The notes under the pieces: model-generated
Told to the model about the DNA's origin: nothing
The model's input: only the letters and a program-made list of their open reading frames with translations
Database searches by the model: none
In this document: positions 1 through 11,185 of the stretch, in pieces
Numbering within the stretch: the first letter of the stretch is position 1
Layout: every line of letters begins with the position of its first letter
Assembly: GCF_029625295.1 (NCBI RefSeq)
Contig: NZ_CP121112.1
Span: 868,001 to 932,000, forward strand
Direction of reading: 5' to 3'
Length of the DNA stretch: 64,000 bases
Source of the DNA: Flavobacterium gyeonganense
GTDB taxonomy: Bacteria > Bacteroidota > Bacteroidia > Flavobacteriales > Flavobacteriaceae
Program-made: the position numbers and the translations under genes

Positions 1-2175
1 TTCGATATTTTCACCTCCGCCCGTTTCAGTTACCGTATTTACGGTACTAATGATAGCGTCAGGCTTATTTTGATCTGTAACTAATATCCACGAAAAACCA
101 GATGCAAAACTGTCGGCTTCGGCTGCTAAACGCACTGTTTGATCTCCTGTTTTTGTAACATCTATTTTAGTGCTTATCCAAACTTCTACACTTTCACTCC
201 CAACCGGAATTGTTACCGTTGCAGGCATCGTCACAATCGTTGGTGAATCGCTCGACAGTTGTACCAAAATCGCTTTTGATGTGTCGACAGTATTTCTGGC
301 AACTGTAATTTTGGCCACATTCTCTGCCCCTGCTTTTACCGTTGAAGGATTTGCTTTCAGGATTAAAGTTGGCCCATTACTGTCAAGAATAGTGATATTT
401 TTGCTGATTGTACTTCCGTTGCTTCCAGCTGGAACAGTACAATCACACGATGCAATATACACCTCAGCGGTAACGTTTACTGTTTTTGTGCCGTCTACAA
501 TTCCATTATTTATCGCACCGATATTAAATTTTTTCTGATTTACATTGGCAGGAAAATCAATAACCTCAGGCAAAATCAAGGCGTTTACAATACTTGGTTT
601 TAAACGAATATTGGTCGCAATATCCGATTTATCTACACGTTTTATTGTCGCATAAGTCGCATAAACGCCATCGGCTTTAGATATTGTTGTTGGACTTATT
701 TCCAATTCAAAAATCGGAATATTTGAACTTTTTAAGACAACTTCTGTATTTCCTGCCTGAAAACCTTCAGCTCTCAAAGTCAATTTTCCAGTTACCGTGG
801 CTTCAGGAATTTTATTATTTTTTACAGTTATATCGAAAGAAACTGTTTTGCTTCCCGCAGGAAGTACAATTTCCGTCGGAACAATCCAACGTGAATTCTG
901 ATCTGCCGAAATCGTAAATTTTGCATCAGTACTTTTTGCAAAATCACTTTCCAATGTGACCGTAATAACATCACCATCTGTTGCTGAAACTTTAGAAGGC
1001 GTTAACGTTATTACCGAAAATTCATTATCAATAATTTCGATATCATCAGAAACTGGTGTATAATCATTTCCTGACAGCGTTAATTTTATAGTTCTGTTTC
1101 CGTCGGTTACCGTATTGTCTGTTGGTTTAATGTAAAAGACAACTGATGATTGATCTTTTGCAATTTTTACCGCTGCATCAAATCCCAATTGACCCAATTG
1201 AGATGCTACAATATCATAATTTTTATCCGTGCTTCTGTCGCCGCTCTGGGTTAAGGTTGCACGGATAACTTCTGTAGAATTTTCTGCAATACTTTTCTTG
1301 TCCAACGTCAAAAAAAGTACTTTTTCCAATACAATAGCATTAGCCGCCGTAATCTTGTTATTTGCTTTTAAACTTTCTGGTTCTTTTACCGAAGTATTGG
1401 CAATAAGATTGATTCTGACTTTTACATTTCCATCAATTCCTAAAACTTTAGGCAGAGTAAAAGTTGCATTTCTGCTTACGGATTTCTTTTTGTCTAAATC
1501 CTCATTGTACGAAACCTTTCCCAGATTATATTCTAAACCTGTAGCATCAGATACTATGCTTACTTGTTCTATCCATCCGCCAGAGGCAATTTTTTCTCCA
1601 ATATTATCAACGCTCCACGCAACCGTAATTTTTCCTTCGGGAGTAATTTTTGTATCGTTTGACGTTATGTTTGAAATCGTTAAATCCGGAAATTGCGCTG
1701 TTGCAATTGTTAGTATTCCGTTGGTATGATTTGAACCAATATCAACCGCATTTTTAGAACTCAAAACAACACTCGAAAGACCCAGATTATGGGTTTGCCC
1801 TTCTATATAATTTAATGGAATCTCAATAGGTATTTCTAATAAGGCACCACTGTTTCCTTTAAAAGACTCGCCTGTCAGCGAAAGAATGATAAAGTGATAA
1901 TTTCGCGGATTATTCTTCTCTATATTAACATAAATGGCGTGATCGCCTTTTCTGCTTTCGATGATTTTGCTTTCTTTTTCAGAAACCAGTAATCCTTGCG
2001 GAACGGTCAGTGTAAATTCGGCTCCAACAACTTCAGCTGAATTTGCGAGGTCAATTACGATTTTTGATTTATCTCCTGGTCCGGCAGCTGCGTTTACCAA
2101 TTTCAGGCTGTTTTGCCCAAAAGTAAGTGTTGCAAAAAATAAAGATATAAATACAAGAAAAAGTTTAATTTTCAT
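1..2175 (-). CDS. Secreted protein with N-terminal cohesin-like domain, CARDB and Calx-beta-like repeats (C-terminus outside window)
   Basis: The frame is open on the minus strand from an ATG at 2175 to the window edge, giving 725 codons without a stop. Residues 1-21 are a signal peptide ending in FGQ. Residues about 22-160 look like a cohesin fold: a GPGDKSKIVIDL strand, then GAEFTLTVPQGL, then a GALLEIPIEIP strand and a closing strand. Residues about 160-285 resemble CARDB (AWSVDNIG, ending ANNKIT). From about 285 on there are tandem Ig/Calx-beta-like units. It begins 34 bp after the dockerin-bearing LRR protein on the same strand, so they are probably one operon. The cohesin assignment is by eye. 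A general adhesin is the alternative. Everything after residue 725, including any T9SS tail, is unseen. Confidence 0.8.
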   Translation of the reverse strand, partial: MKIKLFLVFISLFFATLTFGQNSLKLVNAAAGPGDKSKIVIDLANSAEVVGAEFTLTVPQGLLVSEKESKIIESRKGDHAIYVNIEKNNPRNYHFIILSLTGESFKGNSGALLEIPIEIPLNYIEGQTHNLGLSSVVLSSKNAVDIGSNHTNGILTIATAQFPDLTISNITSNDTKITPEGKITVAWSVDNIGEKIASGGWIEQVSIVSDATGLEYNLGKVSYNEDLDKKKSVSRNATFTLPKVLGIDGNVKVRINLIANTSVKEPESLKANNKITAANAIVLEKVLFLTLDKKSIAENSTEVIRATLTQSGDRSTDKNYDIVASQLGQLGFDAAVKIAKDQSSVVFYIKPTDNTVTDGNRTIKLTLSGNDYTPVSDDIEIIDNEFSVITLTPSKVSATDGDVITVTLESDFAKSTDAKFTISADQNSRWIVPTEIVLPAGSKTVSFDITVKNNKIPEATVTGKLTLRAEGFQAGNTEVVLKSSNIPIFELEISPTTISKADGVYATYATIKRVDKSDIATNIRLKPSIVNALILPEVIDFPANVNQKKFNIGAINNGIVDGTKTVNVTAEVYIASCDCTVPAGSNGSTISKNITILDSNGPTLILKANPSTVKAGAENVAKITVARNTVDTSKAILVQLSSDSPTIVTMPATVTIPVGSESVEVWISTKIDVTKTGDQTVRLAAEADSFASGFSWILVTDQNKPDAIISTVNTVTETGGGENIE

Positions 2176-2209
2176 CGGTTCGGGTTTGTTATATATCATT
2201 TCGTTTATT

Positions 2210-5200
2210 TTATTGTATTAGCATTTTTCCGGTTAATCGTCTTAGATTTGCACCAGTTTGTATTTTAATTGTATAAAAATAGATTCCTGAAGAAAGTTCT
2301 TTTCGTAAAAACTTCAGTTCCTGTTTTCCTTTAGAAGTGCCTAAATTTTCCTCTACACGAACAATCTGCCCTCTGGTATCGTACACTATCAGCGATACTT
2401 TGTCTGCATTTTCTGCCAGTTGATATTGTATTGTAGTCTGCTCCATGAACGGATTCGGATAATTTACAACTAGATTATTTTTTTCAGAATCAAAATCATC
2501 AACTCCCAAAGTCTTACCGGTAATTTTATAACTAAGTTCGTTTGCTTCATGATCTGATATCATAGCCGAAACAATTGTTGCATTCGCAGTCAGTTTTGCA
2601 ATCGCCTGTTTGCCGGACAAGATTTTATCCATCGAAAAACCAATAATACTTACTTCATCATTCTGTTCAGCAATCGATGCGGTATACCCAATTGCTGAAA
2701 GCATTTCTGTTACCTTAGTTTTCGAAATTCCTTTTAAGCGAATATCAAAGGCGGCAGCAGAGTTTGTTTCACTTTCTATAAATAAAGTATTATTTTCAAT
2801 GCTTAAAACCGTATTTTCTATTGAAGCCAGTTTGCTTGTATTCGCTTTTTTCTCCTGAGTTCCTGCCTGAATTTTGTTGATCTGTAAAATGATATCCAGA
2901 ATATTTAAGTTTTTATCTTTGTTTAAATCTGCAGCGCCATAATTAAAGAATTTTGGTTTTTGGTTTAGCGTATAATTCAAAGTGGATTGTATGTCAAGAA
3001 TATTTACAATTCCATCCAGATTCGTGTCGCCTTCTCTATAGGTAATTGCATAGCTTATGACACTATTTCTGGCAGAACCTGCAATTTGCCTCAGTTCTAA
3101 AGTTTGATTATTTGGCACATTCCATTCGCTCAAAATACTGGTCAGTTTTATTCCGTCCTCTGGTATTGTAACCATCTGGAAATAATCTTTCAGCGTCATA
3201 TTATACGATTGCGTTGCATTAAACAACGAGTTCGTATGGTCATAATGATTTATTTTTCTGTCTGTAATTGTAGCGTTTAAGGTTAAAGGCAGTTCTCCCA
3301 AATTAATTTTCTGGCGATCCATTTTAATAGTTACGTTTACCGCAAATGCTGCTTCAATTCCTGTCAGTTCATTTTCAGAAAGATCAACTGTTTTTAATTT
3401 TGTAATTTTAGTTACGCTTTCCGGAATCGTTCCTGTCAGCTTATTACGATTTAAAGAAAGATTTTGCAATTCTGTAAACTTGCTTAATTCTGGACTGATA
3501 TTTCCAGTAAGATTATTATCTGTCAGACTTATCGAAATTACATGTCCATCGTTTGTGATAACGCCTTTCCATTTTTTCTCGTGAAGATTATTTGAAGAAA
3601 TGTCCCAGGGTTCTTTCCAGCTTGTTCCTCCGGCACTTTGAAAAAATGCTAGCAAAGCGTCGTATTCTGGTTCGATTAAAGGTGTTTCAGAACCGTCGGC
3701 AATACCTTTAAATTGTAAATACGTACCCTGTGAAGTTCCTGTTCTTTGCCAAATCGTAATTTTGGCTCCGGCCGGAATACTCGAAATGGCAATATTTGGA
3801 AAAGTAAGTGTGTTATCTACCGCCATAGCTTCGGATATTTTGAAATTATTGGCTTGTAGTTCAAACAAATATTTCCCACTGAAATCTTGGTTTTCTTCAT
3901 TATAAGTTGTTATTGATGGAAGATCAACTACTATTTCATCGCCTCGCAAATACAAATATTCATCTTTTGTAATAATCTGCCCTCTAAGGTTTACATAAAC
4001 CTGATCGGGATTATAAGTAAATGGTTTTTCTAAAGCGTCAAAACTATTATTCGAAAGATCGATTTGTTCGATGTTGATAAAATCATTCAAATGTCCCGGA
4101 ATGGTTCCTTTGAATAAATTTCCTGAAACAGATAGTTTTTTCAATCCTGAAATTCCTGATAAATTTGGTAAAGTTCCTTCAAATTTATTCGATTGTAAAT
4201 TTACCGTTTTCAAATTTTGAAGATTCCCTATGTTTGCCGGAATCGAACCTGTTATCGCATTCGTTTGTAAATTCAAAGTTTCCAGATATGCTAAATCAGA
4301 CAATTCTGCCGGAAGCGTTCCCGAAAGATTATTTCCTGCTAAACTCAACGATACAACGTGGCCATCTTTTGTGCCAACGCCGTACCAGCTTACTTCGTGC
4401 AGTTTATTTTGGGAGATATCCCATTTCTGGGTCCATTGTGATCCGTTTGTGCTTGCATAAATTTTCTTTAGAATTTCAAATTCCTCGTCTGTCAATGGTT
4501 TTCCAAACACAACTTGTGTATAATTTATGGAAGTTCCCTGAGCAGTTCCGTCGTTCTGCACAATCCTAAGCTTGTCAGTTACTTTAATTCCGTACAACGC
4601 AATATCCTTAAAAATCAGTTTTCCTTCACTGTTTGAATAATTCGATGTTTTACTTACACCATTAATATAAAGTGTAAAATTATTTTTGTTATTGACAACG
4701 CCCCCATTTGCAGAAAATAAAAAAGTACTTAATGTCGGAAGCGTGATTACCAATTCGTTTGCCCCAACTTCTATCGTAGGAACCGTAATGGTTTGATAAG
4801 AGAAATCAGCTGTTTTTAAAAGTGGTAAAGCTGCTACAACTTCATTTACTTCTTCAATAGTATTATTGCTGATATATAAAGTTTTTAAAGCCTGTAACTT
4901 ATTCCATGAAGACGGTATTACGCCCTTTAACTTCGAATACCTTACATCTAAAGACTCCAAAGCTTCTAATCCGGAAAGAATTCCCAAATCTGTAGCACTT
5001 AAATTTTTCGAATAACTTCCTCCGTATAAAGAAAGGTTTTTTAAGTATTTCAGGTTTCCAAAAGATGCCGGAATCGCTCCAGCAACATTTGAGGTATTGT
5101 TTAAATTAAGTCCGGTAATATGCCCGTTTTGAATGCTTACTCCATACCACGCGCCTTCGTGCAGATTATTTTCGGCTGTTACCCATTTATTGTTCCAGTT

Positions 5201-8200
5201 ATTGCCCCCCATTGAATTGTAAAAATCAACCAAAGCCTGATATTCGGTATCCGGAATTTTAGGCTGATCTACTTTTACATTCTTAAAATAAATATTCGAA
5301 TAATAAGCTGCCCCCTGAGCACCATCATATTGCTGATATAAATACAGTTCATCTCCGGTTTTTAAAGTCGCCAGATAGTCTGCAGGAATTGTAATTGTTC
5401 CGTCTCCCGCAACGGTTAAATTACCTCCAACCTGAGATCCTTTTACATATAGTCTAAATTGTCTTTGTGCAGAAAAATCATTCGAAGCTTTGTTGTACAA
5501 AACCGAATTTGGCAAATTACTCACTTTTACATCCGTTCCTTCGTATAAAAAGTTTGCAATACTTAAAGTTTGCGAATTCATCTCCAGATAAACCTCACTG
5601 GATAATAATCCTAAAATCGTTGCCACTTTATTGCCTGACAAATCCAAAGTTCTTAAAGCGGTCAATTTTTCTAATTCTTTAATTAAAACTTCAATTTGAT
5701 TTGAAGATAAATTAAGCGTTACTAATTTTGTCAAATCTCCTGCCGAAGCCGGAATTGCTTTTATCTGATTTCCTGATAAATTAACCGTAACCAAACTTTC
5801 CATTTCGCCAAATTCTGCAGGTAAAGCTGTAAGTGCGTTATGGTCTAAATATAAAGTTTTTAAGTTTTTGAGTTTGCTCCACGATGATGGAATGTCGCCT
5901 TTAATTTTGGTGTATCTTAAGTCTAAATATTCCAGTGATTCTAACTCTGACAAAACATTTAAATCTGTAGTGTTCAAATTAGTACCATAACTACCACCGT
6001 ACAAGGAAAGTGTCTTTAGGTATTTTAAATCACCAATAGAAGCCGGAATTGCACCCGAAACACCATAATTATTATTCAGGTCTAATCCTGTAATATGTCC
6101 GTTTTCGATGCTCACTCCATACCATGCCCCTTCATGTAAATTATTTACAGAAACATTCCATTTATTGGTCCAGTTTGTACCGCCCATTACGGTATAAAAA
6201 TCAACAAGTGCCTGATATTCTGCATCCGGAATTTTGGGCTGATCTACTTTTAAATCCGTAAAATAAATTCTTGAATAATACGAACTTGAATTCCAGTCGT
6301 AATTTTGATACAAATACAATTCATCGCCCGTTTTTAAAGAAGCCAGATACGTTGCTGGTATGAGAATACTTCCATCCTCTGCCATTTGCAAATTATTGAC
6401 AACTACATTTCCTCGTAAATACAAATTAAAAGTTCTTCTTGACGAAAAATCATTTTGGGTTCTGTTGTATAAAACAATATTTGGGAAATTTTCTACCTTA
6501 ACATCTGTTCCTTTATAAATAAAACCGGCTTTGCTTACACTTTGCGAATTCAGTTCAAGATATACCTGAGAATTCAGTAAAGCTACAATAGTCGAAACTT
6601 TATTACCTGAAAGATCTAGTGTTTTTAAAGTGGTGATGTTTTCGAGCTCCTTTATCAAAACTTCTATTAAATTTGAAGATAAATTCAGCGTTACCAAATT
6701 GGTCAGAGTTCCTATAGATACTGGAATTGCTTTTACTTTATTTGATGCAATATCCAGTGTAACCAAACTTTCCATCGAACCTATTTCTTCCGGTAGCGCT
6801 GTAAGATTGTTGTAACCCAAATAAACTGTTTTTAACTTTTTCAAGTTAGCCCACGTTGCAGGAATATCGCCTTTAATTTGAGAATATCTTAAATCCAGGG
6901 ATTCCAGAGACTCTAATTCTGAGAACACATTTAAATCTGTTGTGCTTAAATTTTTGCTGTAACTTCCTCCATAAAGGGAAAGGTTTTTCAGGTACTTTAA
7001 ATTACCAATAGAAGCCGGAACTGCACCGGAAACACCATAATTATTATTCAGGTTTAATCCTGTGATGTGCCCGTTTTCTATACTTACGCCAAACCATGCA
7101 CCTTCGTGAAGAGTATTTTGGGCAACATTCCATTTATTGGCCCAGTTAGCACCATTCATTGCATTATAAAATTCAACCAAAGCCTGGTATTCTGCATCAG
7201 GAATTGTAGGCTGATCTACTTTTAAATCAGGGAAATAAATTTTGGTATAATAGGAACTTCCTGATCCGTCGTAATTTTGGTATAAATACAATTCGTCACC
7301 GGTTTTTAGCGAACCCAGATAGTTTACCGGAATAGTAAGACTTCCGTCTTGCTGCATTTGCAGACCAGTAGCAACCTGACTTCCTCTCAAATACAAATTA
7401 AAAGTTGTCCTTAAAGAAAAATCATTTTTCCTTCGGTTGTATAAAACAACATTCGGAAAATTTTCTACCTTAACATCAGTTCCCTTATAAATAAAGTTTT
7501 CCATACTGATGCTTTGCGAATTGAGTTCAAGATAAACCTGAGCATTCAACAATGCCAGAATAGTCGAAATTTTATTGCCCGAAAGATCTAATGTTTTTAA
7601 AGTATTGATGTTTTCCAGTTCTTTAATCAAAACTCCAATTTGGTTGGAGGATAAATTTAGAGTCACTAAATTTTCCAGATTCCCTGTTGAAACAGGAATG
7701 GCCTGTATTTTATTTGAAGTCATATCAAGCGTAACCAGACTTTCGATTTCGCCAATTTCTTCAGGCAGTCCCGTAATAGCATTGTAACCCAGATTCATCG
7801 TTTTTAGTTTTTTTAGCTTGCTCCATGAAGATGGCACTGCACTTGCAACCTTACAATATCTTAAATCGATTGTTTCCAGAGACTGCAATTCTGAAAGCAC
7901 GCTTAAATCTGTCGTACCCAGGTTTTTTGAATAATTTCCACCATAAAGCGAAAGATTTTTAAGATATTTTAAATTCCCGAAAGATGCCGGAATTGCACCG
8001 GAAACATTACTGGTATTACTAAGATTAATTCCTGTAATATGTCCGTTTTCAATGCTTAAACCATTCCATGCTCCCTGATTAAGATTATTTTCGTTTACAT
8101 CCCATTTAATGTTCCAGTTGTTGCCGTTCATGGCATTATAAAAATCTACCAACACCTGATATTCTATTGCAGATACTGCCGGCTGGCTTACCTTTATATT

Positions 8201-9166
8201 AGATAAATAAAAACGGCTGTAATATGCGCCGCCATCAATACCGTCATATTGCTGGTACAAATAGACTTCGTCACCACTTTTTATACTTGCCAGATAGGAC
8301 GAAGGAATCGTTAAACTGCCATCTTCTGCAACGGTTATGACGGTTCCAATCTGGCTACCTCGCACATAAACAACATATTGCCTTCTTGCTGAAAAATCAC
8401 TTTTGGTTTTGTTATAAAGCATAACGTTTGGGAGATTATCAATCTTTAGATCAACACCTTTATAAATCAAATTCTCAATATTTACTTGTTGAGAATTTAA
8501 TTCCAGACTCACCTGATTTTTTAATAAACCGACAATTGTTGTAAGCTTATTATTCGCAAGATTTAAAGAAGTCAATGCTGCTAAATTTTCTACTTCTTTT
8601 ATAAGAATCTGAATTTGATTTCCGGACAAATCAACTGTAACCAAACTCGTAAGTTCACCAAACTCTGGTGAAAAACCTGTAATAGCATTTTCGCTCAAAT
8701 ACAGTGTTTTAAGCTTTTTTAGCTTGTTCCATGAAGCAGGTATGTTTCCTTTTAATTTACAATATCGCAAATCAAGAGTTTCCAGTTCTTCTAAACCTGA
8801 AAAAACACTTAAATCAGTGGTATTTAAATCTTTTCCATAACTTCCTCCGTACAGTGAAAGTGTTTTAAGGTATTTTAAATTCCCAAAAGAAGCAGGAATT
8901 GTACCGGATATCCCACTTGTATTATTTAGATTAATACCTGTAATATGCCCATTTTCCAGTGTTATCCCATACCAGGCAACTTCATGGAGATTATTTTCTC
9001 TTGTATTCCACTTATTACTCCAGTTAGATTCACCTGTTGCTTTATAGAAATCTACCAATGCCTGGTATTCAGAATCTGGTACAGGAATATTTAAATTGTT
9101 TGTTTCGGCAAATAGTGATAGAGTGCTAAAAAGGCAGAGCAATCCGATAAGTAGTTTTCTTTTCAT
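2210..9166 (-). CDS. Giant LRR surface protein with seven modules, dockerin doublet and T9SS sorting domain
   Basis: This 2318-aa protein starts with a signal peptide (MKRKLLIGLLCLFSTLSLFA). Seven modules each open with a cap motif of the type EYQALVDFYxxxGxxNWxxKW and continue with plant-type leucine-rich repeats (GxIPASxGNLKYLKxLSLYG). They begin near residues 30, 331, 655, 978, 1302, 1557 and 1828; modules 1-4 also carry a beta-rich tail (DELYLYQxYDG). A dockerin type I doublet lies near 2043-2100 (DTNLDGIVNILD and DLNKDKNLNILD), followed by a beta-rich linker. The last 80 or so residues form a T9SS type A sorting domain (NYPNPF, then SSGIYFYTI). It should be exported by T9SS to the surface, with LRRs as a binding face and the dockerin as a plug for a cohesin. 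The ligand is unknown. Confidence 0.9.
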   Translation of the reverse strand: MKRKLLIGLLCLFSTLSLFAETNNLNIPVPDSEYQALVDFYKATGESNWSNKWNTRENNLHEVAWYGITLENGHITGINLNNTSGISGTIPASFGNLKYLKTLSLYGGSYGKDLNTTDLSVFSGLEELETLDLRYCKLKGNIPASWNKLKKLKTLYLSENAITGFSPEFGELTSLVTVDLSGNQIQILIKEVENLAALTSLNLANNKLTTIVGLLKNQVSLELNSQQVNIENLIYKGVDLKIDNLPNVMLYNKTKSDFSARRQYVVYVRGSQIGTVITVAEDGSLTIPSSYLASIKSGDEVYLYQQYDGIDGGAYYSRFYLSNIKVSQPAVSAIEYQVLVDFYNAMNGNNWNIKWDVNENNLNQGAWNGLSIENGHITGINLSNTSNVSGAIPASFGNLKYLKNLSLYGGNYSKNLGTTDLSVLSELQSLETIDLRYCKVASAVPSSWSKLKKLKTMNLGYNAITGLPEEIGEIESLVTLDMTSNKIQAIPVSTGNLENLVTLNLSSNQIGVLIKELENINTLKTLDLSGNKISTILALLNAQVYLELNSQSISMENFIYKGTDVKVENFPNVVLYNRRKNDFSLRTTFNLYLRGSQVATGLQMQQDGSLTIPVNYLGSLKTGDELYLYQNYDGSGSSYYTKIYFPDLKVDQPTIPDAEYQALVEFYNAMNGANWANKWNVAQNTLHEGAWFGVSIENGHITGLNLNNNYGVSGAVPASIGNLKYLKNLSLYGGSYSKNLSTTDLNVFSELESLESLDLRYSQIKGDIPATWANLKKLKTVYLGYNNLTALPEEIGSMESLVTLDIASNKVKAIPVSIGTLTNLVTLNLSSNLIEVLIKELENITTLKTLDLSGNKVSTIVALLNSQVYLELNSQSVSKAGFIYKGTDVKVENFPNIVLYNRTQNDFSSRRTFNLYLRGNVVVNNLQMAEDGSILIPATYLASLKTGDELYLYQNYDWNSSSYYSRIYFTDLKVDQPKIPDAEYQALVDFYTVMGGTNWTNKWNVSVNNLHEGAWYGVSIENGHITGLDLNNNYGVSGAIPASIGDLKYLKTLSLYGGSYGTNLNTTDLNVLSELESLEYLDLRYTKIKGDIPSSWSKLKNLKTLYLDHNALTALPAEFGEMESLVTVNLSGNQIKAIPASAGDLTKLVTLNLSSNQIEVLIKELEKLTALRTLDLSGNKVATILGLLSSEVYLEMNSQTLSIANFLYEGTDVKVSNLPNSVLYNKASNDFSAQRQFRLYVKGSQVGGNLTVAGDGTITIPADYLATLKTGDELYLYQQYDGAQGAAYYSNIYFKNVKVDQPKIPDTEYQALVDFYNSMGGNNWNNKWVTAENNLHEGAWYGVSIQNGHITGLNLNNTSNVAGAIPASFGNLKYLKNLSLYGGSYSKNLSATDLGILSGLEALESLDVRYSKLKGVIPSSWNKLQALKTLYISNNTIEEVNEVVAALPLLKTADFSYQTITVPTIEVGANELVITLPTLSTFLFSANGGVVNNKNNFTLYINGVSKTSNYSNSEGKLIFKDIALYGIKVTDKLRIVQNDGTAQGTSINYTQVVFGKPLTDEEFEILKKIYASTNGSQWTQKWDISQNKLHEVSWYGVGTKDGHVVSLSLAGNNLSGTLPAELSDLAYLETLNLQTNAITGSIPANIGNLQNLKTVNLQSNKFEGTLPNLSGISGLKKLSVSGNLFKGTIPGHLNDFINIEQIDLSNNSFDALEKPFTYNPDQVYVNLRGQIITKDEYLYLRGDEIVVDLPSITTYNEENQDFSGKYLFELQANNFKISEAMAVDNTLTFPNIAISSIPAGAKITIWQRTGTSQGTYLQFKGIADGSETPLIEPEYDALLAFFQSAGGTSWKEPWDISSNNLHEKKWKGVITNDGHVISISLTDNNLTGNISPELSKFTELQNLSLNRNKLTGTIPESVTKITKLKTVDLSENELTGIEAAFAVNVTIKMDRQKINLGELPLTLNATITDRKINHYDHTNSLFNATQSYNMTLKDYFQMVTIPEDGIKLTSILSEWNVPNNQTLELRQIAGSARNSVISYAITYREGDTNLDGIVNILDIQSTLNYTLNQKPKFFNYGAADLNKDKNLNILDIILQINKIQAGTQEKKANTSKLASIENTVLSIENNTLFIESETNSAAAFDIRLKGISKTKVTEMLSAIGYTASIAEQNDEVSIIGFSMDKILSGKQAIAKLTANATIVSAMISDHEANELSYKITGKTLGVDDFDSEKNNLVVNYPNPFMEQTTIQYQLAENADKVSLIVYDTRGQIVRVEENLGTSKGKQELKFLRKELSSGIYFYTIKIQTGANLRRLTGKMLIQ
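2950..3040 (-). other. Dockerin type I doublet within the LRR protein
   Basis: Two calcium-loop/helix motifs, DTNLDGIVNILD and DLNKDKNLNILD, are spaced about 28 residues apart with the expected D-x-N/D-x-D/N spacing, followed by hydrophobic helices. This is the hallmark of type I dockerins, which bind cohesins in known cellulosomes. The next gene downstream starts with a cohesin-like domain. Confidence 0.75.
3700..9090 (-). repeat. Large in-frame tandem modules coding for the LRR units
   Basis: The seven protein modules are visible as DNA repeats. The first four units start about 970 bp apart (near 9077, 8175, 7204 and 6234), and the later ones are shorter (about 765-830 bp). Units 2, 3 and 4 are the most alike, which suggests recent unequal duplication. 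The repeats are coding, not an independent repeat element. Confidence 0.75.
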
Positions 9167-10945
<1,779 letters not shown>

Positions 10946-11033
10946 CAATTAGTAATCACCAATTATACAGTTATTATTTTTTATAATATCGAAAAAAATA
11001 TTTGGATAATTGAGTAATTGAAGATTCAAAGTA

Positions 11034-11060
11034 AAAGATAGCCTGGTGCTATCTTTTTTT
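11034..11060 (+). terminator. Intrinsic terminator after metY
   Basis: The arms AAAGATAGC and GCTATCTTT (9 bp, perfect) enclose a 5-nt loop, CTGGT, and are followed by a T-run. Confidence 0.85.
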
Positions 11061-11084
11061 GTTACGTTCAAAAGGGTATATTTG
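11059..11084 (+). promoter_or_regulatory. Flavobacterial promoter of the ABC-F gene
   Basis: TATATTTG at 11077-11084 is a perfect TAnnTTTG -7 box. A TTG lies at 11059-11061, giving a spacer of 15 nt, slightly short for the consensus. It sits just after the metY terminator and about 100 nt before the ABC-F start codon. Confidence 0.5.
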
Positions 11085-11185
11085 CCGCTTAAATAGAAAA
11101 AAATCAGTCTTTTAAATTAGAGACAAATTAGAGACCTGTATGTTTAAAAACATTACAACTATTTGATTTTAAACAACCTAATAAT

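Noticed and set aside
170..2221. Several plus-strand open frames in the first 2.2 kb
   Set aside because: They lie opposite the long minus-strand frame that has a signal peptide and recognisable domains. They are shadows of it and resemble no protein family.
2210..9166. Regular repeats that could be taken for a CRISPR array or satellite DNA
   Set aside because: They are about 970 bp apart, in frame, and code for LRR modules.
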